From: Amoebophrya sp. A120
Lineage: Eukaryota; Sar; Dinophyceae; Syndiniales; Amoebophryaceae
Direction of reading: 5' to 3'
NCBI GenBank assembly: GCA_905178155.1
Contig: CAJINV010000006.1
Span: 4,641,795 to 4,705,794, forward strand
DNA length: 64,000 bases
Under the pieces are notes generated by a model. That model saw only the letters and a list, made by a program, of their open reading frames with translations. It was not told the DNA's origin and did no database searches. Both the position numbers and the translations under genes were made by a program. This document shows, in pieces, positions 30,572-44,100 of this stretch. Each line of letters begins with the position of its first letter. The first letter of the stretch is position 1.

Positions 30572-31194
30572 AATGATGTGAGAGCAAGTAGATTTTTGCG
30601 TTCGCGCTCAGAATCAGATTCAAGAATGCAAAGCCATTTCTGATGCTTTTGAGTTTTGTTTCCGTTTCTCTACAACATGACATGATGTTTGAGTTGGAAT
30701 TAGGAATACCAAGAATATCATGTCTCCTCTCATGATAATTATCCTGCGGCGCTTTCGCTCCGTAGCAGTGGCAGCCACCGCTCTTAGATTCAGAAAGAGT
30801 GTTCGTCCGTGATCGTGTTTACTCAAAAAATGATCAACTACACGAAAGTATGAAAACGACACTTGCAGTTCTTCAAGAAACGATCCATCACGTCCTTGCA
30901 TGCATGCCATGTACTCTCGTTGAAAAAGTAGATGAAGGAAGATCGAACGGGCGTCGCGAAAGCGAATCGCGCAGCGTTTTTTTTTTTGCTTGACAAGCTC
31001 ACTTAGCAGATCTACAGTGATTTGCCTGTACAAGCATGATCGCTTGAATTACTCCAGTAACGGGCCCCCAAAACAGGAGCAGAAGAAACTTGAAAAAAAC
31101 CTTAAAAAAACTTGAGCATTTTTGATTTATAGCAATTCAAAAAGCAAAAACCAAGAGGGGCAGCCGGAGGAGAAAAAAAACGCACGGAACGGAC

Positions 31195-31219
31195 GCGATT
31201 TCCGGTTTCTGGAAATCGC
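31195..31219. other. Perfect hairpin
   Basis: GCGATTTCC (31195-31203) and GGAAATCGC (31211-31219) pair perfectly around a 7-nt loop. No following T-run, so a terminator role is not indicated. Confidence 0.6.
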
Positions 31220-31890
31220 AATCGCGCCGGCGATTTTGAAAAACTAAGCGAGGTGAACGGCTGGCGCAGATTCAAAATCAAAGGACTCGAACGGGAGGAA
31301 TTTTTTTCATTTTATGGCGCGCCAAAATCCAAATCTGTGCTGCAGGAATAGCCATCCATAATTTTCGCGCGAAGGCGCGCCACTTTCAAAAGTTTACGAG
31401 TGCGACTCGGGGCAGATATTTTCCGCAGACATGGGGCAGCATTTCGCACGAACTTGACGGCCGCGGGGCGCGGTTCTTCTTCATTTAGGTGGGGGTCGCC
31501 TCGATGCATTCACTGCGCCGCGTGCGGGGGTGTTCAAAGTCCCTGCCTCGCCCGGGCGCCGGCTGCCGGGGTGCCCGAGCTTGGCGGGCGGTGGGGTTCT
31601 GGCTCTTGCGAGGCCTTTTTGTAGTGCCGAAGCGGCCCCACTTGGTCGGAAGGCTTGCCGGCACAAAGGGCGGGCGCAGCGGGCCGTCCCTCCCGGGCCC
31701 CCCCCGGAGGCCCTTTCATAATACACAAAGCCACGCGGGCAGCGGGACTCTGCGCAAGCAGCTTCTGGCCCCCTAGGCTTGTACGCATAGGGGCGCCCAC
31801 GCGCGTGGGCAGGCGGCCTCTTTGTTCCCCGCGCCGTGTTTGCGCGGGTGCGATCCGGCCCGGAAAATGAAGAAAATCAAAAGCGCCACA

Positions 31891-31922
31891 CCATCGGCCG
31901 GAGGGTGTGATACTTTTTGCCG
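31891..31922 (+). repeat. GC-island motif, copy 1
   Basis: CCATCGGCCGGAGGGTGTGA followed by TACTTTTTGCCG. Shared core: GGNTGTGATACTTTTTGCC. Confidence 0.75.
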
Positions 31923-31966
31923 CGGTGCTGTCATGCATGCAAAAAAACACGCAGAACCCGCGTCGA

Positions 31967-32004
31967 CCATGCCATTGGCTCTGGGGTGTGATACTTTTTG
32001 GCAG
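31967..32004 (+). repeat. GC-island motif, copy 2
   Basis: CCATGCCATTGGCTCTGGGG then TGTGATACTTTTTGGCAG, about 80 bp after copy 1. Confidence 0.8.
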
Positions 32005-32045
32005 GATGAGTTCACGGAGGCCGAAAATGATGAAAGCGACGCCGG

Positions 32046-32084
32046 CCATACCGTGGGCTCTAGGTTGTGATACTTTTTGCCAGG
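32046..32084 (+). repeat. GC-island motif, copy 3
   Basis: CCATACCGTGGGCTCTAGGT then TGTGATACTTTTTGCCAGG, about 79 bp after copy 2. Confidence 0.8.
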
Positions 32085-32488
32085 CTGCTACGGCGTTCAA
32101 ACTTGCAACCCGGCGAAAGTGTTGGCGAAAATGCGTCACCTCCGCCGAAGCATCTCGGCAGCAGGCGAAAAAAACTTGGATCTGCCGACGTTTTTTGGCC
32201 AAAATCTGAAGGGCTCCGCCCACCATACCACCGGGGCTAGCTTGCGATGGCTTCCAAGCACGCGACCCGGCTTGCAAGTTTATTCCAAGTTTATTTCAAG
32301 TTTTTGCTGCGATTCCGGCCGCCCGCGGGCGTGCCCAATTTTGGGCTACTTCCTGAGGCCTGTCCACGGGCTGACGGAGCCGATTTGCGAGTCGCAAAAG
32401 CGGCGGCGCCTTCCGAAGGCGCCGGCCGAACTTGGGAAGGGGGGTAAATTCCTGACTTTTGCTGGTTTTCTTCGCCCATGGTGCCGCC

Positions 32489-32526
32489 GTGGTAAAAAGT
32501 ATCACACCCTAGCGCCGCTTGCATGG
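32489..32526 (-). repeat. GC-island motif, copy 4 (inverted)
   Basis: Reads AAAAAGTATCACACCCTAG on the + strand, the inverse of copies 1-3. Confidence 0.78.
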
Positions 32527-32580
32527 CGAACGCAGGTTGCCGCGATGGCGAAAGTGAAAACCTTCGCCCGCGTGCCCGCC

Positions 32581-32620
32581 CTGCGAAAAAGTATCACGCC
32601 CCAGCGCCCATGGTATGGTC
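32581..32620 (-). repeat. GC-island motif, copy 5 (inverted)
   Basis: Reads AAAAAGTATCACGCCCCAGC then GCCCATGGTATGGTC on the + strand. The flank matches the CCATACC end of copy 3. Confidence 0.78.
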
Positions 32621-33714
32621 GGTCGGGCTTTCCGCCATGCCCCCCGGCTGCTTGCTAAGCACGCCGCGCCCGCTGGCGCCGCCAGCCTGGGCGCGGCCGG
32701 CCCCCTCGCTCGCCGGCCCCGGCGGCCCACGGCGTCCCTTCGTGATTTCTACCGGCGCGCCGCGGCCGCCCCCGGCCCATCGATCGGCAGGCTGCGCCGG
32801 CCATCCGCCAGGGGCGGGCACCGACGAGCCCGGCGCACGCGGGTGCGCCGGGCTATTCCCAACAAAGAAAGGGACGAACCAGCGCGCCACCCCTAGCGCC
32901 CACCGTCGTCCGCCCGGGCGGGCGCGCCCCCTCCGTGTGGCCTGCCGGCCTTTTTGGGGCATCAGGCTCGGCGTTCTTTTCGGCATTGGCGGCGCGGAGC
33001 CAGCTTCTCGCCAGTGATCGGGCGGATTGATTAGTGGCGGGCGCGTTCTGCTTTTTCTAGGTATAACGAAAAAGCAGCGAAGGCGGCACCCAAAGCAATC
33101 CGCGCCCGGTCTAAATCTCGACAATAGGCAGTTTTGGCTGGAGCGGCCAATTGTCCGGATTCAGATCGTGTTTGGATTTCAAAGCAAAGCGGCTGTGGTT
33201 CCTGGCATTAAACGTGAAAAACAGTACGAAGAGGCACAGAAAGCGTCGCGCCGTGCCATAGCTTGTCCTGCTGTTGTTGGTTTCAAAGTTGGGCGCGTCA
33301 CAGGTGCGCTCACAGAACAGCTCACTTTGAAGCCGTCGCGACCCTCTCGAATATGGGTCGCGCAAGTCTTTGGCAACTTGGTTGCAAGTTTCGATCTCCA
33401 TAAAATTGGGGGTCCGTTCCACCAGTAATTGAAATAGTGATGCTGCCACTTTGGAAGAACTTGAACTCCCGCTTAGTTGATCTCCTGTTGATTTAAAAAT
33501 TTTCACCATTCGCTTAGACGCCGTTTGAATTTTTACCAAAATCGTCAACTCGTCTCCAAGCAGCTTCTAGTACTACAACAGGCATAGCAGCAACCACAGA
33601 TGACATTTTGATCGAATGCGAAGTCATACAATTACAATTTTGAATTGCATAGATCCACCTCCAGCTCCAGCTCTCTACGACCTCTAGCCGGCAAAGCGGC
33701 CACCAAAGAAGAAG

Positions 33715-36700
33715 ATGATGCAGCATCACCGACTTTTCCGAGCTTTCCTCCTTCTCCTCTTCGAAAAGAAAAGTTTGACAACCTCAACAGCGAAGGTCAC
33801 TTTGCAAGGCGGTGATCCTGCTGCTGCTTCAGTATCATCGGCGCCGCGGGAAAATAAATCTCCACTGCAGGAGCTTGGGTCCCCCTCCTCCTCGTCGGCC
33901 CAGCCGAAATACGAAATCTACGTCACAAACGCTCTGAATGGCGAATTGGTTTTGCGGCTAGATGAGGAATTCCTGCCAGATGAGGACGTTTTGCCAGCAG
34001 CACATCTGACGAAAACAGCTGCTAGAGCAGCAGCTGACACCACCACTGGAACCACTACCACAAGCACCATTGCAGCTCCAACTTCATCCTCCTCAGTACA
34101 ACTACGGGGTACAACAGCAGCTACAGATGCTACTGCTGTTTCGTCATCGTCTTCGTCCACCTCGGCACGGAGACGCCGGACGCCAGATCATGACGTGGTC
34201 CCCGGTGCAGACCACACCAGCGGAAAAAGTGCACCAGCTGGTGGACCGAAACTACAGCCTCTTCGCCACGTCACTTGGCCGATTCTCGTGCAGAAATTGC
34301 TGCAACATTTTGCGAACAAAAACCCTGAGGCGCCCTTGCTTTTTCCGGAGCAAGTGTCGCTGAAATTTCTCCATGTTGAGGAAGATAAAAGAGGGAGCGG
34401 TGGGGATGGAAACGATTCGAAACTGGTCCCACAGGACGAGGCACAAGACGAGCCTCCTGCTTGTCAAGAACTACAACAGGCAGATGTTGGCGCAGCAGCG
34501 GCCTTGCTCCTGCAAAACGACTGTCGCCGGGGACGCAGGTGGATGTTGAACAGTCGCAGAGCTCCCTCTACTTCCGGTGTTGCTGCTACTGCTGCTGGTG
34601 CTTCATCTACGGCAACTGATGATACTGCTGTAGTAGAGTGGTTCACTTACAAGTCGGAATACACCGTTCTGCGAACCTACTTTGAAAAAATCAATATGGA
34701 ACGGATCACGGCCAAGTGCGGGGCCATGGCGCTTCAGGATGACGTGGGGGATCTTTTTGCACAGGGTGGTCCGTGGGGAGTAGTTTGTGATGCTTGTTCA
34801 ACGGCGGGAGCAGCAACGTCTTCGACAGCAGGATTGACATCTTCGCGCCGCACGACTCCAAGGAGCTCCTCTTCTGGACAGCCACATCTTCGTGGGAGGA
34901 ATTGCGGGCCGCGCCTCTTCAGCCCTAGTGCAGTGGCTAACTCCAATGAAAATGCACCTACTCCGAGCACAACTACATCTGCAGCCTCTGCATCGTCCGC
35001 GACGGCTATGATTTCCAGTTCAACCACCTCTCGGAGGAGTCCAAAAGGCGCTTTCAATTTCATTGGAGCGACCTCCTCCTCATCAATCCCTACATCAAGC
35101 CGCAGTCCGAAAGGAGGAGGAGCATCAGTCGTCGGCACGGTGTCTGGTAGTCGCCGGGTCGCCAGAGCTGTGGCGGCGGCAGGAAATACAATCCGAGGTC
35201 GTGAGGTGCCTCGATCATTAGCACCAGTACCAGCAGGAGGTAGAGGTACTGCAAATACGGGAACAAGTATTACGCAAAACATACAACACTTGCCACAAGT
35301 CGTTCCCCATTTGACGGTCGAAGAGGATGTCGAGGACACGTTCGAGGCTGAAAGTACTGAAGCTGAAGCAAAACCACAACAACCCGTGAAGACCCGCATC
35401 CATTTAGAGATGCTATTGACGCAAACGTTGCCCCTCACCGTGTCCGCGCAAATGGTTCTCGCAGGGGCAACACAGAGTGCTGCGGGAGCGGCGGGGGGGA
35501 ATGCCGTTGGGGCAACGCAACATGGAGGTGGGAACGCGGCAAATGCTGTCGGGGTGAACGCGGCCAACGCAGCTGGTGGTCCCAGTACAGCTGCAACAGC
35601 TACTATTGTCTCAGCCACTACCGCGGCGGGCAGCAACACCCCGGTAGTTCCGGGGTTGGAAGAGCAGCGAAATTTCCTGGAGTTCCTGCGCACAAGTGCG
35701 TGCCGTCGGCCTGCGCAAGACGAAATCGCAGAGGAGAATCTTTTACCTAACGAGGAGAAAGAACATTCATCAGCGCACCCGAATTCAAAACTGCCTTCCA
35801 CAGGTGGACGTCGAACCGCGAGCGCAATTCCAATCCTAGGAGGTCGAGGTGCGACTTCTAATACAGGAGGATCTACTGCTAGTACAAGTCGCCCGGATTC
35901 TCAACATCCTCTCTCCGACCAGAAATTCCAACTTTCCATCGGCACCGGGCATCTCTTATGCAGGAAAAAACCCATCCTCATCCATTTTTTGCATGACAAA
36001 CACTGCAATTTATGCATGTTTTGCATGACAAATTGGAGGGGGATGGGTGTTTTTCCTGGATATCTCCGCGCGCTGGTGGTGAACACGTTAATCGGCACCT
36101 ACGGCAGAATAAGCTCTGCAAAAGTATCGTACTCGGAGTAATTGCTGCTATGCATGACAAATCTCCTTCGTAAGGTAAAACCGCATTACAAATTTCATTT
36201 TGTAATGCGAAGCGAATTTGTGATGCAATTAGAATTACTACTAGTACGATATATTTGCGATGCATACAGAAAATTCACAGACAAGCCCGCAGCTCTCTTT
36301 TCCGCTACCACCTCCTCGTCCTCCCACGCCGGAGCAGATCTTGCACACGCACTCCCTATCCCACCAGTTTTGGTTTCTCCCGAGATGCTGTATTACAAGG
36401 CCACGGAGACGTTCTGCTCGAAGATCTACAATTTGGAGCCGAGAGTGTCCCACGAAATTTTAAAAAAGCACTTCCACGATAAATTTTATCTGCGGCCTTC
36501 CTTCCTCGCGATCGCGGGACTGGATCGCGTTCTGATTCAGAAATATGTCGCCGATATTTTCTTCCACATCGAGCAAAGCCAATTAGCGGTGAACTCCGTG
36601 GGGAAAGACACGGTGCCGCTGTGGCGCAAATTCTTCCAGTTGCTCGAGTTTGCGGTGAAAGTGTCGGAAAATGGATCGCACTTGGACCAAGGGATCAAAC

Positions 36701-39700
36701 AAATCGCCGAATTTGACACAAAATTCACCTGCTACGGTTTGACAAATCGCTTCGCGGGTGCGTACGCGCCGAATATTGTGAGGAAAAATCCCCCCTCCCC
36801 ATATCGAAAGCGGAATGTGTGTTGCTGTATTTGAGTACGCAAATCATATCTGTCTTGCTGGAGAGGACTGCAGACCCATATCAAGCCTGAGCAGAGAGGC
36901 TTTGACTTAGGCGCATAGCATGAAAAGCGTCCGTGGTGTTGGCTCAACAGCATGAGAAACCGCCTCCATAATGGGACGGAAGCTGCTGTCCTTGTCTTCT
37001 TGCAACACAGACGTGATTTGTGACCTCAAATCAGCAGCACAAATTTTCGAAAACCTACCTCTTCAATATGGGGAGGGGGGATTTTTCCTTTTGATACCGA
37101 AGCCGTTCTTGGAAGCACTAGCGGTGGAGATGGTCGTGCGGGGAAAGGATCTATGGGTTGCAAAAGTGTCTGGGCCTGGAAGAGTGTAAACTTGTCATGC
37201 AGCTTTTCCATGGGCCATGAAGTCTGGAATACGGGACCTCGCATGACAGACACTGCGAGGTCTCTGTCATGCCCATCCTGCGTGAGAAACCCCCTCCCCA
37301 CTTGGTTGACAGTGGGCAGCTTTTGGCACTCATGCAACACAGATTTTTGCACGATTCGGGTTTAGCATGATAAGTTCCAACCTTCCAGACCCAGACATAT
37401 TTGCAACGCATAGGATCATGCTGGTGTTGATCATCGAAGCAGCACAAAAAAAGCCACCGGGGGAGACCACCAGCACTCTGCAGATGCTGGCACAGTCGAT
37501 GCAGGAGCTCAGCGGACCTCCACCAGAGTGGTGTCTAGCAAGTACCAAGAAGCTGAATACTTGCTGAAGACGCTCTATTTCGAGAAATGTAATCAGTTAC
37601 GACTGGCGAATTATCATGCGCTTGGCGGTGGCCGCGGCTTAACAGGGATGACACTGGCAGGAGCTGCACGACGGAGTCCTGCAGGAGCAGGCGGTGTGAA
37701 TGCTAGAAACAGTATAAACCGCACAGGAGCTTCCTCCTCCGGTCTGCTGTGGCGAAACAGCTTCTCCCTGTCTCCTACACCGACATCAAATAGGGTGTCG
37801 GTGAGCACCAGCATATCAAGAGCAACTGCATTGCCGTCTTCTCCTAACAACGCTGCGTCATCGACATCGACATCAACTTCGCCTAAAATGTTGACCACCG
37901 CCACGTCCACCTCGCCGAAGTCCTCCACCATCTTTCGTCGCTCCCCTCGCACCACCCGGTCATGCCTGCTGCGACGGGCTTTTTCCCAAGACAACTTTTT
38001 CGCTGATGATTTGGTGTGCTGTGGGGGAGAAGTTGTAGAGAGACAGGACCTCCGCGGGATAGCAGCATCCTCTGGAGGAGCACGCGCCTGCGATGGCCGT
38101 CGTGTAGAGAAGTATGCAACGGAAGTGCAGCTCGGAGGTGTGGCACAAGCTACAGGTGGCAGTGGCGCTTCCTCGTCTTCCTCCGCAGCGGCCGTAGGTG
38201 GAGAGACGTTAACACCAAGGATGATTTCCGACCTCTTTTCGCCCCCAGCACGTTCAAAGACGTCATCTTCCTCGTCCGCTGCAGGAGCTTGTCAGCAGCA
38301 AAGATCGCAGCCGCCGTCTAGTAACCGAGCGAACTCGAAAACGGGTAGGATTTTTCCTTCTTCGCCTAGCATGATCGGAGGCGGCCACCAAGGGCAGACG
38401 CAAAGCCAACCTCTCTATCCTCTGCAACTCACCCTGCAGGCGAAAATGCGGGATCTGTTTCGTGAATTGCATCAGCGGAGCTACATTCGGGCCACTGGTG
38501 AAGACGAGCTTGGGGAAAGTATTAGCGACGATCTTGCAACGCCTAGTGGTTACTTCCGATATCCGGGCGGGGTTCTGATTTCGAAAGCTCTAGTGGAACA
38601 GCAGCTGCGGATAGATGCGAAAAAAATGAAATTATTGTGGCTGCTGTGGCGGGAGGCTGGGCTGGGAACGCTAACGCTTTCTACTACTTCCAGTTGTGTG
38701 TCGTCCGCTCAAACAGCTAGGAAGAAAGCGGGGAGAACTTCTACTGCTTCATCTGCAACAAGAGGTGGTACTTCAAAAACTGCAAACCGCGAAGAAGACC
38801 ACGGAGCGCTTTTTCCAAACATGAGGAAACAGAGCGATCTCATCACAGCGAAGGACATGCTGCAGCTCTACATGCGCTCTTACTTCGGATTGAGGGTTGG
38901 TTCCATAGCGTCGACTGCATCTAGCGATAATTTTGAGCCGGAACAACATGAAGTGGTGGAAGAACGACCCGGTTCATCTTCTGCAGGAGACCACGACCAT
39001 CTCCGCACGAACTACCGCGGCGACCATCTTCTGGGCTCGGATGATTCGGCGGATGATGAAATCGCGGAAAAAATCAAGGTCTTACTGCAGGAGGTAATGG
39101 CTGAGGCTGCAGAAGAGGAGGAGGAACATGAACAAGCCGAAAGCGAAACTTGTGATGCAGCAGTACAACACGATCTGAAGGTGACAACTCAAACAGCCGA
39201 TACTACGATTCAGTTTCTCGAACACCTCCGCGAGGACTTCAGAGCGCAAAGAATATCCCCAGGAAAAATCAAACCCATGCCCAGAAGCACGCAATTTGTC
39301 ATGCAAAACATGAAGGATTGCCTGTGTTTGTCATGCAAAAATGGGTTGGGGCCACGGAAGATTTTTTCTCTGTGGATAAGGGATGCAGCTTCTCTACGGC
39401 ACGAAAAAGGACGAGATTGCGCAGGTGGTGGAGAATTTGATTTCGGACGCGATGGCACAAGTTCTGAGCAGTCGAAAGAGCGCTGACGTTCTTGCGGCGA
39501 AAAGCAACGACCACGTAGAGCAGGATAGCAGAGCTGGGCTGCAGGTGGAGCAGCCCGACGACTGTAGTGAGGAGCTTGCTCTACAGGGGAAACGAAAGAG
39601 CAGTGTTCTTCGTAGTTCCAAAAGCGAAATAAACAAGCGGCCTGATGAAATCGGCGTATCCACCAGTGATGCAGAAGACCACGAAGTGGATGACGATATC

Positions 39701-40039
39701 TACGAGGCGGAGGTGTACGACGACGTCGCGGAAAAAAACGAAGTCGGAGATCATGATCCGTGTTGCACTGCACCAGCAGACGCCGGGGCTGAAGGACGGG
39801 AGGACAAGTTTTGTGGAGAATTACAATTAGATGCACGACCGTCGGACATTAGCGTCACAACCGCAGCGTCGCCAACATCATTTTCGTTTGTGCGAAAGTC
39901 CAGTTCGCTTGGAAGCAGCACATGCTGCACGACACCATCAACGACGAAATCTTCGAAGGGTTTAACGTCACTCCAAACACCAATGTCAGTGGATGGTGAG
40001 GGGGAAGGCACTTTATCAACTGCTGGCACCTCATCGTAG
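33715..40039 (+). CDS. Very large low-complexity protein of unknown function, possibly secreted or anchored
   Basis: Exons 33715-35956, 36068-36109, 36272-36773, 37102-37151, 37418-39253 and 39384-40039 join to 5328 nt, 1775 residues, with every junction at an introner. The N terminus, MMQHHRLFRAFLLLLFEKK, has a short hydrophobic core that could be a signal peptide or anchor. Much of the protein is Ser, Thr, Ala and Gly rich. Folded-looking islands are at about residues 60-95 (KYEIYVTNALNGELVLRLDE), 760-930 (encoded by 36272-36773, helical: LRPSFLAIAGLDRVLIQKYV and KFFQLLEFAVKVSE) and near 1240-1290. The C-terminal 200 residues are acidic. I do not recognise the family. Despite the low complexity the gene is clearly coding: the frame survives five independent introner junctions exactly. 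Confidence 0.8.
35957..36062. mobile_element. Introner IE-I (shortest copy)
   Basis: 106 bp, TSD TCTCT/TCTCC. Inverted ends TATGCAGGAAAAAACCCATC / GATGGGTGTTTTTCCTGGATA (approximate). Removal gives GTGHLCALVVNTL. Confidence 0.88.
36110..36266. mobile_element. Introner IE-D
   Basis: 157 bp, TSD CAGAA. Removal gives IGTYGRKFTDKPAA. Confidence 0.92.
36774..37096. mobile_element. Introner IE-C, subtype 2
   Basis: 323 bp, TSD CCGAA. Core AAAAATCCCCCCTCCCC and its inverse. Removal gives FAGAYAPKPFLEAL. Confidence 0.92.
37152..37412. mobile_element. Introner IE-B
   Basis: 261 bp, TSD GGATC. Removal gives VVRGKDHAGVDHRS. Confidence 0.92.
39254..39378. mobile_element. Introner IE-I
   Basis: 125 bp, TSD AAGAA/AGGGA (two mismatches). 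Ends TATCCCCAGGAAAAATC and GATTTTTTCTCTGTGGATA. Removal gives DFRAQRMQLLYGTK. Confidence 0.82.
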
Positions 40040-41189
40040 GCCCCTGTGATGCATATTGAAGCTTGGTAAATGAACATTTTTACGTTTCAAATTTTGAGTT
40101 TTGATAGTTTTGAAGATGATTTTCCCTTCCTCTTTTTTGGCAGTATTGGCCTTATCTTAAATGAACACGAAGATGAACATTTTGTTCGCGATAAGGACAA
40201 CCACATGCTGAAGATGCAGTTTGAATCAAGTATGCTTTGTAATGTTTCATTTCTTTTCGCTGTCGTGTCCTCTCGATGCCTGGCCCCATGGGTCTCTAAG
40301 TTTTGCTTTTACTTCGACCGAAAATTGAAAGTAAACTGCTGGAAACATGTCTTCGATTAATGCAAAACTGAATTTGGGAATACAGATACAGTTCTAGTTC
40401 AGGATGAAACAGAAGCTTAGCTTTCAGAACTTACCAGAAGACTGCCGAATCGAGGCAAGTAGTTTTGGCGCACTAATCGTACTTTTGATTGACCATAAGA
40501 GCCTGCTGCGCCGCCATCTGCTCGTTGTGGTTGTGGTTGTAGTGCAACAACGCTCTAATCTTCGTCGTAGTCTCGATCGTGCGAAAACTTCATGAGCATC
40601 GTTGAGAGATGAATGAGAAAAGACGGAGCGAATGCATTTTCGTGCGACACGCTCTATTCCGTTGTACATCGTCGTTCAATAACGTAAGAGAGCTGTGATC
40701 ATGCGCATCTTCCGGCAGCTGTAATTCCGGTTATTTCATCGTCCTAAGCTCACTTCCGTATCGTTCTGACTTGTGCGAGACTGAGACTCCATCTTCGACA
40801 CGACGTTTTGCTTTGAGAATACAGGAACTACAGGATTTTCTCATACTACCTAGGCATGAATATTGTTCTCCTACCTGCTGGCCAGCGCCTTGGTCCGACC
40901 CCGTGACCTTGATGTAGGAGGTGTGCTCTCGTCAGTATGAGTTTTTTGAGTAGGAGTATATAATATGCGGGTGTTACTTTGTAGTGCTGCGCTTTGTTCG
41001 AATTGGAAGTTTTAGTTTTTTGGTTTATGCTGATTTTCATTCGAACGATTTGCGCTAGAACTAGAAGTCAAGAAATTGTAGGAGCACACCAGGAACCGCT
41101 AAGAGTAAGATTCTAAGCGATCTGTGTGTCTGTCGAAATGTAAAAACCAACCTGAGAAACAAATATAGTAAGTGCTTCTTCTTTCCAAG
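40040..41189. other. Intergenic, no gene seen
   Basis: About 1.15 kb with only short ORFs (96 residues at 40070-40360, 63 at 40404-40595) lacking protein character. No introner. Confidence 0.5.
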
Positions 41190-44100
41190 ATGGCTTGTGT
41201 TGCAATTTCACCTACATGTTGTTCAACACGACGAGGACCAGAAAGGAGAGTGTCTTCTTCCTTCCCCTTTCTCCTCCTCATAAATTTCTTCCACCACTTT
41301 CTCCTGAAACCCTCCAACGCCCAACAACAAGCGCAGCCACCACCACTCGCGCCATCCTCCATCCAACCACAAATAGAAGTACCAACACCAACAGGAGACG
41401 GCCAAGTAGATGCTGTGGCGGTTAGGGAAGAGGCGGAATCTTATGCCCAAATAAACCAGCAGAGCGTGAGCGCGGCGGCGGCTGCGAAGAGGAGTATTGT
41501 TAACAGGAATAGTAAACCAGAGCCCGGGACCACTCCTTCCTTCTCCAATCTTCAGCAACAAGTCGGGATAGAACAAAATAAAGCAAAATTACTGCACCAG
41601 CAGCAGGTTCATCTTCACAAAGAAGGAAATACGAAAGAAGAAAGTCTCGGCACCGGGGCCGTGATGCACCCGCGGCAGGACGGAAACGGATCGAAGTTTG
41701 AGAACAGGAACCAAAAGCCGTCGACCTTTTACGACGAGAGTGTGATAACGTCAATTGCGGATCTACATGGGGATTTCAAATCTGCGGTGGAAGCGTTATA
41801 GCAAATGCAAAAATGTCTGGGTCTGGAAAAATGCAAGGTTTGTCATGCTAGGCTAGCAGGACTCTCAAGTCTCTCATGCGCGTTACCCAAAAACATTTTT
41901 TTTCTGTGATGCAGAGTCGCAGTTTTTCATGCAGAATAGGCAACACTTGAGAAGCTCAGAAACTTGTCTTGCTGGGCTATCATTTGTGGCATCCTCATGC
42001 TACGTCACTCAGCATTACAAGTCTCCAGACCCAGACATTTTTGCATTTGATACGTTAAAACTGGCGAAAATCATGGACGACCAGTGGAACTTATGCATTG
42101 CAAAAGTATCGTGCTAGTGGTAGTAGTAAAACAAAAACTGCATTACAAACTTGCTTCGCATTACAAATGAAGTTTGTAATGCTGTTTCACCTTTACGAAG
42201 GACACTTGTCACGTATAAACAGCAACTACAACAACTACGAGTGCGACATTACTTTTGCAGAGCATAGAACTGGGTGGCGGGCAACAAAATTTTCATCCAA
42301 ACCGGGGATATTGTGGATCGGGGAAATAACGGGCGGGAAATTTACGATCTCATGTTCCGATTGCAAGATCAGGCGGAGAAGGTATTTCTAGATAGCGTTC
42401 TAACTTATTCATGCTTCTGACTGTGCATGACAGAGCCAACTCGACGTCTTCCAGAAAATCGCATGACAAATTTCAAGTTATGTGCTGAAGCCAAACAATG
42501 TGAAAGTGTAAGTCATTGATTGTTCTTTCTCTACACCTGAAAAATCAGGCCGGCGGGCGCGTCATCATGTTGTTGGGTAATCACGAGGCAATACGAATGC
42601 AAAATGACGTGCGATACCGGGGCCCGAAAGAGACTTCCTGGTCCTTGCACCCGAAAACAAACGACGATGACGCCAGGGGGATAAAAGCTTGGGCGGAGGG
42701 GGGTTGGTTGAGGACGGTATAGAATCTGATAGTTTTTTTTGGTAGTTGATTATGATTTCCCTGTGTTGGTACTTTGTGATGCTGATCCATGCATGAGAAG
42801 CAAGATTTGTGTTGCAGCACATCAAAGACAAAGTCGTCATCAATTTACGACGCTTAATCCTATCCTCAGGCACTGGAAAAACGTTCGTCCACCATGGCGA
42901 TTGCCGGCCGCTCACTCTACGTCCACGCAGCGTTGACCCTTTCCTACGCCAAAAAACTGGAATACGGAGTTCTCAAACGCTACATTCTCAACTGTTACAT
43001 GAATTTGTCATGCAAACCTCTCTTCAGTATCACTATCATCAAGCTGCTTTGCATGACAAATTTCCAAAGGGCTAAAGAGCCTCTAAATCTGTGCCGAATC
43101 TGAATCTGTAATGCAAAAGGCGCAATCTCTACCCTTGCATTTTTGCCATTGTTGCAATACAAATTCATGTACCAGTTGAGAGTGTAACGTTTGAAAACGC
43201 CATATGGAAACTATCGCCCAGGAATTCGACAGCAACGCGAATTTAGACACCCCCATGAGCCCGGAGCTACGGGAGAAAGTGTTTAACAAGTTTCACGAGA
43301 AGGTGGTCGAAGCGTTGCGGAGCCAGGACTTCCTAAATTTCTACGTATTGGATTTAGATAATTTTATTTGGCTGCATTTTACTGTAAAAAGTGTAGTCCA
43401 ATTCACATGACAAATACATTCGACTTTGCCTTGTATGCATGACAAGCTTCAATAAAAATAAAATCAGATCAACGACTACTCTCCCTTTTGGTCCCGCGAA
43501 TACGACTTGGAGTGCGCAGAAGCTGAGCGGGTTTTCAAATTTCTCAACGTGGACCGCATCATCGCGGGGCACACCCCTTTATCCTGTGCAAAAGTAACGT
43601 ACTACTGTAAATTGCAATACAACTTAGCTCAGCATTACAAATAAAATTTGTAATGCTGAGTAACAACTAGATTTGTAATGCATTATAACTGCAATTGCTA
43701 CGAGTGCGATGCTTTTGCAATGCATACCCGCAAACCGACGGCAGAATCGGCGTCGGATGTGACGGGAAAATCGTGCTGGCCGACACAGCCATGAGCATCG
43801 CGTACCGCCAATCGTTTCCGAAAGGGCAGGTCAGTGTTTTGACGATAGCGGACTCCGTGCCGGAAGACGGAAAGGAGACCGTCGTGCAGGCGCTGTACAA
43901 AGACCAAGTAATGGAGTTAGAGAAACAGGCCGGGCACTGGGGATCCTGGGCCAGTGTGGTGGACCCAAACATGGTGAAACAGATGCAGGAGCGCGACCGG
44001 AAAATGAAAAACGTGCGTGGGGGTAGCAGCAGTAGCAGCAATAGCGGTAGTGCGGGTACTGGTACAGCTTCTTCTACCTCCAACGGAGCAGAAACAACAC

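Larger units (their letters stand above)
30572..33714. other. Intergenic region with a GC-rich island (about 31400-33100)
   Basis: After an AT-rich stretch with a perfect 9-bp hairpin (31195-31219), the GC content rises sharply. Long ORFs on both strands here (for example 31534-32277 minus) follow from high GC and low stop density and do not look like proteins. Five copies of a 32- to 40-bp motif are listed separately. No introner. Confidence 0.6.

Noticed and set aside
31534-32277. 247-residue minus ORF with repeated KSITP peptides
   Set aside because: The repeats are the translation of the GC-island motif; stops are rare because of GC content and no domain is present.
34734-35801. 355-residue ORF on the minus strand
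   Set aside because: Antisense to a Ser/Ala/Thr-rich exon whose + frame is fixed by introner junctions; low-complexity codons give an open antisense frame.
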